Shown piece after piece: positions 48,301-61,887 of a DNA stretch of 64,000 bases. The position numbers and the translations under genes were made by a program. Position 1 is the stretch's first letter. Every line of letters starts with the position of its first letter. The DNA comes from Sapria himalayana (lineage: Eukaryota; Streptophyta; Magnoliopsida; Malpighiales; Rafflesiaceae), in contig JAREIK010003356.1 of the NCBI GenBank assembly GCA_029783825.1, positions 211,261 to 275,260 on the forward strand, read 5' to 3'. The notes beneath the pieces were generated by a model. It made no database searches. It saw only the letters and a list, made by a program, of their open reading frames with translations, and was not told where the DNA came from.

Positions 48301-49855
48301 TAAAATAGCAATATTACAAAAAAAATTACAATTATAATACGTCTATTATCAATATGTAGTATTAGGATGAGACAACAAGACAACATGTGAAAAATAACTA
48401 AATGCATGAAATATGAGTGGGATATCCCATAAAACTAAAATTTCCAGTTATGGATGACGAAGGAATTAAGGAAAAACTATAAATCAACAAACTGGAGCAC
48501 AACATCATCCATACATACAATCGCTATAATTGGAGAATTGGAGGTTTGATATCTTGTCTATGGGTGGATTTGATAGCTCCTTCCTAAAGTCAACAGTCGA
48601 GGGGAAAGATCTCATCATTACAATGGTACATAGGAATTGTTGTCCCTTCTTTCCCACACTAAATAACCTTTAAAATTATTAATTAGTAAACAAATTTTAA
48701 TATTATTTCGTATTATTGAAAAAAAATCTATTATTTCATTTAACCATTATTAATTGTATAAATCTATAACCATACAAAATTTATAAGATTTTAATTTTTT
48801 ATAATATATAGATAAATTTTTAATAGTAATTCATAAAGAAAAAAAATAATATGAAATTATAAAAAAGAATTATATATATATAATGGTTATAAATATTAAT
48901 GAATTCAAAATATTTTTTGTATATAATATGAAATAAATTTATGGCATAAAATTCGATATTATATGATATATTTTATAATTTATAAAAATCCTAAATTAGC
49001 TTAAGTGAGAAGATCATAAAAAAGATGTATTTAGTATTTTAATAAGAATGGAATATAAAAAGCTAATATTAAATATCTTATACAATGGTTTAATTCTTAT
49101 AAATTTTAGTAGGGGCAAAAATAAAACTTGAATTTAAATAAACTTAGGATCCGTTTTGTAGTGCTTTTAAAAAGTATTAATAGGGCAAAAATGTATTTTA
49201 AGTATTTATAGGATAAAAAAATATCATTAGTAATATAATTGTAAAAAAAATACTTGTAGTGTTCTTTTAATAAGCACATGGAGATATTTTTTTTATAACA
49301 CTCAAAGTGTTCATTTACTAATTCAAATATTTTTGTAAATATTTTTTTTAATGATTCTTATAATCATAAAATATTTTTTTTAAGTTTTATTAATATTAAT
49401 ATATTTATTATTTCAGATTTTTTGTAAATATTGATATTATAATCATACAAATAATTTTATGTTTTTATTAATACAAATGTTAATGTATATTCATTTATTA
49501 ATTCAAAAAATTAAAAATTATTTATAATTATAGAATTAATTATGTTATGTTTTATTAATACAAATATAAAAATATGTTTATTAATTAAATAAAATATTAT
49601 TTTTAAATATTTTAAAATTTTAAAATCCTATAAATAGTAAATTTAGACTTTATTAATATATATTTTTATTTTATTTATAAAATTTTGTAATTATTTATTT
49701 ATAATATCCTATTTTTATAATTATATGAGGAGAAAGTGTTTTAGAAGGATCCCTCATCTATAGACTATTACAAATATTTAATGAACAAAATTACATCGAA
49801 TATTAAAAAAAATTTTATATAAAACAAATAAAAATAATTAAGTTTAGATTAACAA
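48301..49855. other. AT-rich 5' part of element D
   Basis: No gene recognised. About 49,310-49,760 shares short landmarks with 2,858-3,455, suggesting that both are CACTA 5'-side sequence. Confidence 0.4.
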
Positions 49856-49859
49856 CTAA

Positions 49860-50272
49860 AATAATTCCGAGCAAAATAGCTAGGGAAATATCCCTAGTAA
49901 AATACATATATTTTGTGAAAATTATAATTTAAGGACTAATTGCTTGCTATTAATATAAAATTATAAAAAAAGATTTCCAAATAATGATTTAGTGAGGGAT
50001 TTTTTCTCGAGCTAATTTGCTGGGAAAAATCTATCTCTCAAGTAATTACTAAATTTTGTCATTATTCTTTGTTCCAAAATCTACGATAATATTAGCTAGG
50101 GATATTTATCAAAAAAATATTTCCATCTATAATCAGTCACAAATCAATCTTAAAATTGTCATTTAATGTAAAATCAAACTTCTCTTACAATTCCGTAGCT
50201 AATTCCTCACAAATCAGCTAGAGATTATTTCTCTAATCAAATTTCTATAGGTAAAAATAATTTCTTATAGTG
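49860..50272 (-). repeat. 5' subterminal repeats and terminus of element D
   Basis: Degenerate TAGCTAGGGATATT and CGTAGCTAATTCCTCA motifs lead to TTTCTTATAGTG at 50,261-50,272, an inverted CACTATAAGAAA terminus. The three bases after it are AAA, the same three that follow the ends at 25,371 and 36,580. Confidence 0.75.
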
Positions 50273-53200
50273 AAATAGATAGATAGATAGATAAATAAAT
50301 ATATAGATAGATAGATAAACAGATAGATAGATATACATATAGACATATTGATAGTAAGAGTGATAAATAGATAGACAGATAGATAGATAGATTGATTGAT
50401 TGATAGATTGATAGATAGATAAATAGACAAATAGATAAATAGATAGATAGACAGATAGATAAATAGATAGATAGACAGATAGATAAATAGATAGATAGAC
50501 AGGTAGACAAATAGACAGGTATATAGGTAGACAAGTAGATAGATTGATAAATACATAGATAGATAAATAGATAGATAGATAAATAGATAAGTAGATAAAT
50601 AAATAGTTTTATAGACAAATAGATAAACATATAGATAGATAAACATATAGATAGATAAACAGACAGATAGATAAATAAATAGATAGACAGAATGCCATAT
50701 AGAAAGAGTTAGATAGACAGATAGACATATCAGCCAGATAGATAGATAGATAGATAAAAAGAAAAATAAGTAGAAAGGTATACAGGTAGGCAAGTAGATG
50801 GGTAGTTAGAGAGATAGGTAGATAGGTAGATAGATTAAGAGATAGATAATTAGACAAATAAATAGATAGATAGATATATATATATATAGATAGATAAATA
50901 GATAGATAGATAGACAGATAAACATATAAATAAATAGACTGATAGACTTATAGACACATATACATGTATATAGATAAACAAATAGAAAGATAGAAATATT
51001 GATAGATAGAGAAATAGACAAAATGATAGATAGAAATATAGATAAATAGGTAAAAAAGAAAGATAAATAGATAGATAGTTAGATATATAGAAATATAGAT
51101 AAATAGATAATTAGATAGATAGATATGTAGATATATAGATAAATAGATAAAGAGATAAAAAGATAAAAGATAGATAGATAGATAGTTTGGTTGATTAATT
51201 GATAGATAGATAGATTGATATATTGATATATAGATTAATAGATAGATAGATAGACAATTAGATAGATATACAGATAGATATACAAATAGATAGATAGATA
51301 GATATTACTGATCGATAGAGATATGGATAGATAGATTGACAGATAAATAGATAGATATATAGAGAGATAGATAGATAGATAGAATGATGGATAGGAAGAT
51401 AGACATAAAGATTTTATACAAATAGATTGATAGACATATAGACATATAGATAGAAAGACATATAAAATATTAGATATATAAATAGATAGAAAGATAAAAA
51501 GATAGACAAATAGAAAGAAAGAAAGATAGATAGATAGACAGATAGAAAGATAGCCAAATAAACAAATAAGCATATAGATAGATAGATTGATTGATTGATA
51601 GACAGATAAATGTATTGATTAATGGATAGTTTGATAGACCATTGATAGATAGAAAGATTGACAAATTGATTGATAGATAGATAGAAAAATAGTAGACAGA
51701 TAAACAGATAGACATACCTACAAATAGATAGATAGATAGAGTAATCGCTAGATAAATATATAGACAATATATAGATAGATAGACAGACAAATAGATAGAT
51801 AGATATATAGATAGACAGATTGACAGATTGACTGATAAATATTTAGATAGATAGAAATGAAAGAAAGAAAGATAGATAGACATATAGACAAAAACATAGA
51901 TAGATAGATAGACATATAGACATATAGATAGATATATAGAGAGAAAAATAGATAGAAAAACTAAAAATAGATAGATAGATAGATAAATAAAAAGACAGAT
52001 AGATAAATAAATAGATAGATAATTAGATCGATAGACAGATAGACAGATAAATAGATAAATAGATAGACAAATAGATAAATAGACAATTATATATAGATAG
52101 ACATATAGACTGATAGAAAGATAGACTAATATATTGATATACATAAAGATAGATAAATAGATAGAAAGATAGTTTGGCAGATAGATATATAAATAGATAG
52201 ATAGTTAGATAGATGGATAGACAAGTAGATAAATAGATAGATAGAAAGTAAGATAAATAGATCGATAGATAGCTAAACATATAAAATGATAGATAGATAA
52301 AAGGATATATAGTTAGATAGAAAAATATACAGATAGAGAGATAGATAGATAAATATATAGACCGATTGATAGATAGACATATAGGCATATTGACAAAAAA
52401 AGATAGTCAATATTGATAGATAAATTGATAGATTGATAAATAGGTAGAAAGAAAAAATGATAGATAGATATATACATAGATAGATAGGTAGGTAGATAGA
52501 TATATAGATAGATAAGTAAATAGATATATAGATAGTTTGATGGGTAGATAGGTAGATAGGTTTATAGATATATAAATAGATAGATAAATTGATTTATTGA
52601 CAGATAGACAAAAAGATAAACAGATAGATACATAGAATGACTGACATATAGACAAATAGAAAGATATATAGATAGATAGATAAACAAATAGATTGATAGT
52701 CTAATTAACAAATTAATAGATAGATAGATAGACAAATAGATAGATATACAGATAAATAGATATACAGATAAACAGATTGAATGATACGCAGATAAATACA
52801 TAGACATATAGACTAATAGATAGATAGACTGATAGAATGTTAAATAGATGCATAGATTGATAGATAAATAGATAGATATTAGACAGATAGACAAACAGAT
52901 AGATAGATAGATAAATACATATATAGATAGATATATAGATAGATAGCCAAGTAGATAAATAGATAAATAGATATATAGATAGATAGAATGATATAATGAT
53001 TGACAGATAGATATATAGATAAACATATAGACTGATATACATATTGAAAGATATATAGATAGACAAATAAAAAGATAGAAAGATAGAGATATTTATAGAT
53101 AGTCAAATAAAAATATTGATAGATACAAAGATAGACAAATTAATAGATAGATATATAAAAAAATATGTAGTGAGATATATATATATATATATAGATTTAT

Positions 53201-55402
53201 TGATTAATTGATTGATAGATATATAGATAATTATATAGAGAGATTGATTATTAGATATATTGATAGATAAATAGTTAGATTTCTTGATTGATTAATTGAT
53301 TATAAAATAGATATATAAATAGGCATATATACATATAGACAGATAGACAGATAGATAGAAAGACATATCGACTAATAGATAGATTGATTGATAGAATGAT
53401 ACATAAATAAAAAATATACATATATATAAGATGAAAGGGATATAAAAATTGAAATAGATAAATTGACAGATAGAATGATAGAATGATAGATTAATAATTT
53501 ATAGAGAGAAAGATAGCCAGATACACAGATTGAAAGATTGCCAAATATACAGATATATAGATATTTAGATATATAGATAGATAGATAGACCTATAGATAG
53601 ACAGATTAATAATTATTCACAAATAATGATTGACAGATAGTAAGATAAACAAAATGATAGAACGATAGATAGTTAGATAATTAGGTAGAAATATAGACAA
53701 ATATATAGATAGATAGATAGATAGGCAGATAGATAGATAGATAGGTAGATAGGTATATAGCTAGAACATTCAATAGGTAGATAAATAAATAGATAGATAT
53801 ATAACCAGAAAGACATACATATAAAAAGTTAAATAGATAGATATTCAGATAAATAGATAGATAGATTGATTGACAGATAGGAAAATAGACATATACAAAG
53901 ATAGATAGACAAATAGATAGATAGATTAGATAGACAGAGATACAGATAGACAAATAGACAAATAGAAAGATTGATAGTTAGATAGATAGACACATAAACA
54001 AATAGAAAGATAGATAGATATACAATTAGACATATAGATTAATAGATAGTTGGACTGATAGAATGATAAAAAGATAGACACATAGACAGATAGAGAAATG
54101 GACAGATTGCTAGATAGATAGATAGATAGATACATATATAGATAGATAAATAAGTAGATAAATAGATAAATAAAGAGATACACATAATGAATGATAAAAT
54201 GAAAGAAAAATCGAAAGATAGAAATTTAGATAGTAAAACAAATAAAAATATAGAAATTTAGATAGCTAGCCAAATATTAATATAGAAAAATTGATAGATA
54301 TATAGATAGATAGACAAATAGATAGATAAAGAGGTCGACAGATAGCCAGATTGATAGATTGACAATTAGAAAGATAGGCAAATTGATAGATAGATAGATA
54401 GAAATATAGATATATAGGTTGACTTATTGATAGTTATATAAATAGATAGATAGATTGGTAGATTTATTCATTGATAGATAAATAAATATATAATTAGATA
54501 GATACAGAGATAGATATATAGTAGATAGATAGATGAATAGATAGATCGATAGTTAGATATTAATTGATTGATAGATTTATAGATAGATAGACAAATAGAC
54601 ATATAGAAAAATTAACAAATAGATACTTATAACTGATAAATTGATATACAGATAAATAGATAGATAGATCAATAGATAGACACATAGACAGATAGTCTAA
54701 TAGATAGATAGATTGGTATATAGATAGATAGTCAAGTATAAAGATAGATAAATAGATAGATATATAGATAGAATGATAGAATGATTTTTTAGTTAGATAA
54801 ATAAATATATAGATATTTAGACAAGTAGAAAGATAGAGAGTTAGATTGTTCGACAAATAAAAAGATAGACAAATTGATAAATAGATAAAAATATATACAA
54901 ATAGATAGATAGATAGATATAAAGATAGATAGATAAATATATAGACCACTAGACAAATAGACATAAAGACATATAAACATATAGAGATATATATAGATAG
55001 ATACAAAGATATAGAGATGAAAAGATTGATAGTTAGACAAATATATAGATTAACATATAGAGATATAGACAAAAAGATAGATAGACAAATAGATTTATCT
55101 ATAGAAAGACAGACAGACAGATCGATAGAATGATATATAGATAGATAGATAGATATACTGATAGATAGATAAAAATATACAGAGATATAAAGATAGAGAG
55201 ATAGATAGATAGATAGACAATTGACATATTGACTAATTAATAGATAGGAAGATTGATAGATAGATTGATAGATAGACATAAAGTTTGATAGGTATACATG
55301 TAGATAGATATACATATAGATAAATAGACAAATAGATATATAGTTAGACAGATAGACAGATAAAAAGATAGACAAACAAATAGATAGGTATATAGATAGA
55401 TA
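50273..55402. repeat. interrupted GATA tract, about 5.1 kb
   Basis: GATA units with GACA, AATA, GATT and AAATA variants, no clear higher-order period. It begins directly after the terminus of element D and ends at the CACTA terminus at 55,403. The many minus-strand frames of 70-293 codons with a YLSI cycle arise because TATC triplets (TAT, CTA, TCT, ATC) contain no stop; they carry no other sign of coding. Confidence 0.97.
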
Positions 55403-57110
55403 CACTACTAAAAATAACAAGAATAATGACCAAAGTACCAACCTAAAAAATTGGTCGGTAATTACTTAGCAAATAATGACCTTTTAGAGACCTAAAATGG
55501 GTTTCGAAAAAAAATTAATTCTTATCAATTTTTCGACCAAAGACCGACCATATTTATCGACCAAATATTTTTGGTCAGAAATTGGTCTGTAAATTAGTAG
55601 GGAATTAGCAAATAAAAATTACCAACAAATTACTGACCATTTAATGACCAAAAATATATTACCATGAAATGGTCGGTAAAGTGGCTTTCCAAATTATTTA
55701 TAACATCGTAATTACCGACTATTTACCAACCAATAATTTGGTCGATAATTCCTAAGTTAAATTTTTATATTTAATAACAAATTGCTAAGTCATTAACACA
55801 GCAAAATTTACCTCTTTCAAATTTCAAACCAAAGGCGATACGTGACTACACGGGAGCAACCTAGAAATTTTTATCTCTTCTATTACCAGGTAATTTTTTT
55901 TATTGTTCTACTTTGGAATGCTATATGCATATCTCCATCACTCTGAATTTTATTAGTACTATCAGATTTTCATTTTTACAGAATAATCGGGTATTAGCTT
56001 TTTTTAATTATCCCCTGATTTTCATTATTTTGCTTCTATTTTAATTTCACCTATATGATTTTGACTCTACACCATTAATGAAACTATAAATTCTCAGTGT
56101 AATCTTTGTTCTTTTACTATTAAAATTTTTAGTGTTTTATTGATATCAAATTCTTAATGTTTGCATTTTGTTCTCTCCTTCTTGATGTTTTCTACTTCTA
56201 TAATTTAATAAAAATAAAACTTAATGTTAATGGGTTATATTTTTGTGAATAAATTATAAACATGTAACAATATATATAATGTTTTATACATTTATATAAT
56301 CATATGACATTATATATAAATGTCTATACTTTAATTTATATAAATTTATTACATTATATATAAACACTGATATGTTTATATTAACATATAATGTTATATA
56401 TAAATATTTATACATATGTATTAATGTTTATGAATATCTATACAACATTTACATAAATATATCCATTTATATAGTTTTTTATATAACAATTATATAACAT
56501 TAAATGTTTATAGAATTTTGTAATCTTTTATATTACATATTAATTTTTATATAAATATAGAATATTTATAATGTTTATATAAATGTGATATATATACTAT
56601 ATATTATTTATAAAAGTGTTACATATATATAATTATATTTAAGTAACATTTATAAAAATATTTTAATTACAAATATTATATCTAAACACTTCTTTAATAT
56701 TTTAATTATATGCTATTATATATAAAAGTTTTTTTAAGTATATTTATAATTAAGTAAACTAATTTTATAACTATATTTATAACTATACATAACTAATTTT
56801 TATCTATATAATGATGTATAACTATATGTATAATTTTATATAACTATATTTCTTAAAACAATATACTTTATGTATAATAATATATAACTATATATAATTG
56901 TGTTTTATTAAATGTATAACTATATAAATGTTATATATAATTATATATTTAAATACATACATATTTATAACTATATGTGTATAATTATATATAAATATTT
57001 GTATAATAATGTAACACTCTATATAATTAAATATAACTATAATTCTAACTATATATACATATATGTATTCAGATAATTAAATTAAAATATTTGTTAAAAA
57101 CATTGTATAT
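55403..57110 (+). mobile_element. left end of a second CACTA family (element E)
   Basis: It starts CACTACTAAAAATAACAAG at 55,403 within GATA repeats and continues with many TTGGTCGGTAATTA, GACCAAA and TTACCGACTATTTACC motifs in both directions to about 55,750. These are subterminal repeats unlike those of elements A, B and D. A possible leader exon (CTCTTTCAAATTTCAAACC to TATTACCAG|GTAATT, about 55,810-55,888) precedes AT-rich, intron-like sequence. From about 56,700 this carries the same repeat as 25,650-27,245. At about 57,110 it passes into GATA repeats with no right terminus seen. It may continue through the GATA/TATC tract, or be truncated. Confidence 0.65.
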
Positions 57111-59693
57111 ATATATAGGTAGATAGGTAGATAGGTAAACAACTAGATAGCTAGACAAGTAGACATGTAGATAGAAAGATATGTAGACAGGTAGAAATGT
57201 AATAGGTAGATAGATAAACAGATGAAAATATAGATATCTAGACAGATAGATAGATAGATATACAGATAGACTAATAGAAAGATAAACAGATAGACATATA
57301 CATAAAAATATAGATAGAAAGATACATAAATAGGCATGAGGATAGATAAATAGAAAGATAGACAAATAGAATGATAGAATGATAGATAGATAGATATACA
57401 GATAGACTAATAGAAAGATAAACAGATAGACATATACATAAAAATATAGATAGAAAGATACATAAATAGGCAAGAGGATAGATAAATAGAAAGATAGACA
57501 AATAGAATGATAGAATGATAGATAGATAGATAGTTAGATAGATAGATAAGTTTATTGATAGATATAAATGTAGATAGATAGATATATAGACAAATAGATA
57601 GATAGAAATATATAATGTTGGACAGATAGACAGATAGATATATAGACATATGGACAGATAGTCATATAGACAGATTGACAAATAGAAATATATACTAATT
57701 GATAGATAGATAGATTAATATGTAGATAGATAGATAGATAGACAAACAAGTAGATAGATAGATAGACACATACACAAATAGATAGATAGATAGTCAAATA
57801 GATAAATAGATATATAGATAGATAGTAGATAAACAAATAGAGAAATAGATAGATAGATAGATAGATAGATAGACCAATATAAAGATAGATAGATAGATAG
57901 AGAGATTGATAGGTAGATAAATAGATAGATAGTTAAACTGTTAGATAGATATACAGATAGACATATAGAAAGATAGCTAGATAGATAGATAAACAAATAG
58001 ATAGATAGATTTATTAATATATAGAAAGATATACAAATAGAAAAATTAACAGATTGATAGATTGACAGATAGATAGATAGATAGACAGATAAATCTATAG
58101 ACAGATAGATAGATAGATAGATACATAGATAGACATATAGACATATGGATAGATAGACATATAGATAGATATACAGATTGAAAGATATACATATATATAT
58201 AGGTAGATAGTTAGAAAGATAGAGAGGTAGATAGGTAGATAGGCAGATACGTAGACAGTCAGATAGGTCTACACATCGATAGAAAGATAAGTACATATGT
58301 AGATAGGCAGACAGGTAAATAGGTAGACAAGTAGACAAGTAGAATGGTAGAAAGGTAGAAAGGTAGATAGGTATACAGGTATATAGAATGATAGATTGAT
58401 AGATAGACAAATAGATAGTTAGACATAAAAGACAGGTAGGTAGATAGATTGAAAGAAAGATAAGCATATACATAGATAATATATATATATATATATAGGC
58501 ATTTAGATAGACAGTTAAATAAATAGATAGATAGATAGAATGATAGATATATGCTTTAATAAAATATAAATTAGATAGATAGATAGATATATAGATTAAT
58601 AGATAGGAAGATGGATTTAAAGATAGACATATACACAGTAAAATAAATTGATAGGTAGATAGATAGACAGACACAAACATATAAGTAAATAATAAATAAA
58701 TAGGCAGATAGACAAAAAGATATATATATATAGATAAATTGAATGATTGATAGGTAGATAGACATAAAGATAGACATATAGATATACACAAAGATAGACA
58801 AATAGATAGCCTAGATAGATAGAAAGACTGAAAGAAAGGTAGCTAAATTGATAGAAAGATAGATAGAAGGACAAACAGATAGATAGACAGATAGATAGAT
58901 AGACTAAGAGATAGACATATATATAGATAGATTGATTCATTGATAGACAGATAGATAGACATATAAATAGATAGATAGTTAGATAGATAGACAGATAGAT
59001 TAAAAGATAGATAGATATATTGATAGATTGATATATAGACATATTGATAGATAGATGGATAGAAAGATAGATAAAGAGATATATAGATAGATAGATAGAC
59101 AGATAGATAGTTAGATAGACAAAGATTCACAGATAGATAGATACATAGATAGACAGATAGATAGACAGATCATTTAGATTGATATATTGCTAGATAGATT
59201 GATATATAGATTAATAGATAGATAAACATATAGATAGATAGATAGTTAGATAAATAGATAGATAGATAGATAGATAAATAAATAGATAGATAGATAGATA
59301 AATAGATAAAAGATAGATATAAAGATACATAGAAAGTTAGATAGATAGATAGATAGATATACTTACTAATATAAAGATAGACAGATAGAGAGAAAGATAG
59401 ATATACATACAGATAGATAGATAGAATGACATATAGAAAGAGAGATAGACAGACAAATAGATAGATAAATAGATAGATAAAAGATAAATAGACAAATAGA
59501 TAGACATACAGATAGATAAAAATGTATATAGATAGATAGGTTGATTGATATATAGATTGATAGAAAGAATGATATTGAGATTGATAGGAAAATTGATAAA
59601 CAGATATATAAGCAAATTGATAGACATATAGATAAACATAGATATACATATAGATAGATAAATAGATAAATAGATAAAGAAATAGATAAATAT
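57111..59693. repeat. interrupted GATA tract, second part
   Basis: GATA with GACA and AATA variants in the same orientation as at 50.3-55.4 kb. It contains an almost perfect 136-bp duplication (57,261-57,532). The minus-strand 358-codon frame at 57,715-58,791 is a repeat product. Confidence 0.97.
57245..57532. repeat. near-perfect 136-bp tandem duplication
   Basis: TACAGATAGACTAATAGAAA and all that follows up to AATGATAGAATGATAGATAG occur at 57,261 and 57,397. I saw a single-base difference (GGCATGAGG against GGCAAGAGG). The surrounding array is far more diverged, so the duplication is recent or an assembly effect. Confidence 0.88.
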
Positions 59694-60413
59694 ATTTCTA
59701 TTTGTCTATATGTCTATCTATCTATCTATCTATTTATTTATCTATCTATCTATTTATCTATCTTTTAATCTATCTATCTATTTATCTATCTATCTATTTG
59801 TCTGTTGTCTATCTATCTATCTATCTATCTATATGTCTATCTATCTATTTCTCTGTCTAAATATCTATATGTCTATTTGTCTATCTATCTATCTATCTAT
59901 GGATCTATCTATTTGTCTATATGTCTATCTATCAATTTGTCTATCTATTTGTTAATCTATCTATCTCTCAATCTATCTATCTCTCGATCTATCTAATAGT
60001 ATATTAGTGTATAAGTCTATATGTCTATCCATCTATCTATATATCTATCTATCTATATGTTTATATATCTATTTGTCTAATAATCTTTATGTCTATCTTA
60101 TTATCTAAATATCTATATATATATATATCTATCTTTCTATCTATATATTTATCTATATATCTAACTTTCTATTTGTTTATATGTTTATCTATCTATGTAT
60201 CTATTTGGCTATATATCAATCTGTCAATCTGTGAATCTAACTATATATTTATTTTTTATCTACCTAATTCTCTTACTTACAATCTATATGTATATCTTTC
60301 TATCTGTCTATTTATATACCTATCTAACTATTTAACAAACTTTTTTGCTTACCTGTCTATTAGTATATCTTTCTATTTATCTATATGTTTGTCTATCTAA
60401 ATTCCTTTCTATT

Positions 60414-60453
<40 letters not shown>

Positions 60454-60570
60454 ATCTATCTAAGTGTCTATTTATCTATCTCTATTTCAATCTATTTCTC
60501 TATATTTCTTTTTGTCTATTTGTCTATCTATATATCTGTCTATATGCCTAACTATCTTTCTATCTTTTTA
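59694..60570. repeat. TATC tract (inverted orientation)
   Basis: From about 59,694 the plus strand carries TATC (TCTA) units instead of GATA. The switch lies in AAATAGATAAATATATTTCTATTTGTC. A (TA)n run stands at 60,418-60,448. Plus-strand YLSI frames are repeat products. Confidence 0.95.
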
Positions 60571-61130
60571 ACTATATATATATATATGCTTTATATATAA
60601 TTTGTTTTTGATTATCTGTTTGTATAACTAAATGCTGTTGTTTTAATATTTTCATGTAAGTGCAGGAAAGGAAATATTAAGAGGCCGAGAATGTAGCAGT
60701 AGCACAATAACAGTGGATGTAGCTAGTTTTATCTGATTGAGCCGAAAGTTATTATTACAAATGTTTTTGTATTTTTATTTTCGGGTAACTATTTTTTCAG
60801 ATCCGGAACTATTCATCATCTTCTCTCTCTCTCTCTCTTTCTCTCTCTTTTTGTGTGATTTATTGTGATTGTCTCTGTTCTGCACATACTATAAGACAAT
60901 TTTGGTCTATTCTATAATACATAAGTGTTTTATGGTAGATGTAGCTAGTCATACTGAGCGACAAACGAACCACATTATTTCTGGTTTTGTGTTTTCTCAT
61001 TTTTTTTGATTCTACCATGTTGGATTACGAATTGGATATATATTGTTTTGTTGTTTTATTATTTAATTCTCTTCTGTATCTTAAAATCATAACTTTGGGG
61101 GTGTAATTGCCCATATATATATATATATAT
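60571..61130. other. non-repeat island within the TATC tract
   Basis: About 560 bp of ordinary sequence. A possible exon start follows TTTTCATGTAAGTGCAG at about 60,665 (GAAAGGAAATATTAAGAGGC). GATGTAGCTAGT occurs twice (60,716 and 60,939). A short (CT)n lies at 60,822-60,850, and (TA)n at 61,112-61,133. It may be interior sequence of element E; I recognise no protein. Confidence 0.45.
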
Positions 61131-61353
61131 ATATAATTTATATCTATATCTTTCTTTCTATTTTTCTATCTGTCTATCTGTATATCTATCAATTAGTTAT
61201 CAATCTATCTATCTATCTTTCTATCTATTTCACTATCTGTCTATCTATCTATTTGCCTATCTATTTATATATTTATCTATTTGAATATCTTTCTATCTAA
61301 CTATATGTCTATCTTTATTTTTGCCTATCTATCAATCATCTTTCAATATATAG

Positions 61354-61423
<70 letters not shown>

Positions 61424-61846
61424 GTGTGTGTGTGTCTACATATCTATCTATCAATCTTTTTAGTAGTCTATCTATCTATTTATCTTTGTGTCTATCTATT
61501 TATCTTTGTGTCTATCTATCAAACTATTTAACTTCCTATTAGTTGATCTATTATTCTAATTGTATATTTGTCTATATATCTATTTATTAATGTCTCTATG
61601 TGTCGATGAGTATATCTATCTAGTTTTCTCTTTGTCTATCTCTCTATTTTTCTATATTTTTCTATCTGTCTATCTATCTTTCTTTATATCTGTCTATTTA
61701 TCTATCTATTTGTTTATCTATATTTCTATCTTTGAATCTATCTATTTATCTACTTGTCTACCTATCTATATTTTTGCTTATCTATCTATTAATCAACCAA
61801 TCAATCTGTCTGTCTATCTATCTGGCTGTCTATATTTCTATCTTTC

Positions 61847-61887
<41 letters not shown>

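Larger units (their letters stand above)
41050..50272 (-). mobile_element. CACTA element D carrying a MED8 gene copy
   Basis: The element lies on the minus strand. Its 3' side is at left: subterminal GCAAGGGAAAATCCCTAGC at 41,090, a 3' tail like that of element B, and the TNP1-like C-terminus at 41,330-41,660. Its 5' end is at right: subterminal TAGCTAGGGA motifs at 49,860-50,240 and the terminus TTTCTTATAGTG at 50,272, followed by AAA and then GATA repeats. Compared with element B the outer 340 bp or so of the 3' end, including CACTA, are missing and GATA sequence stands there instead. No TNP2-like gene was found; a MED8-like segment fills the interior. This is the layout of a non-autonomous element with a captured gene. 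Confidence 0.7.

Noticed and set aside
50245..59649. Many minus-strand reading frames of 70-358 codons with Tyr-Leu-Ser-Ile cycles, looking like membrane proteins
   Set aside because: A GATA/TATC tetranucleotide read in any frame gives TAT, CTA, TCT and ATC codons with no stop. The frames overlap in several phases, contain no other domain, and follow the repeat exactly.
61340..61440. TA and TG repeats as a possible telomere or centromere satellite
   Set aside because: They are simple dinucleotide runs; no TTTAGGG units or 150-180-bp satellite monomers occur in the window.
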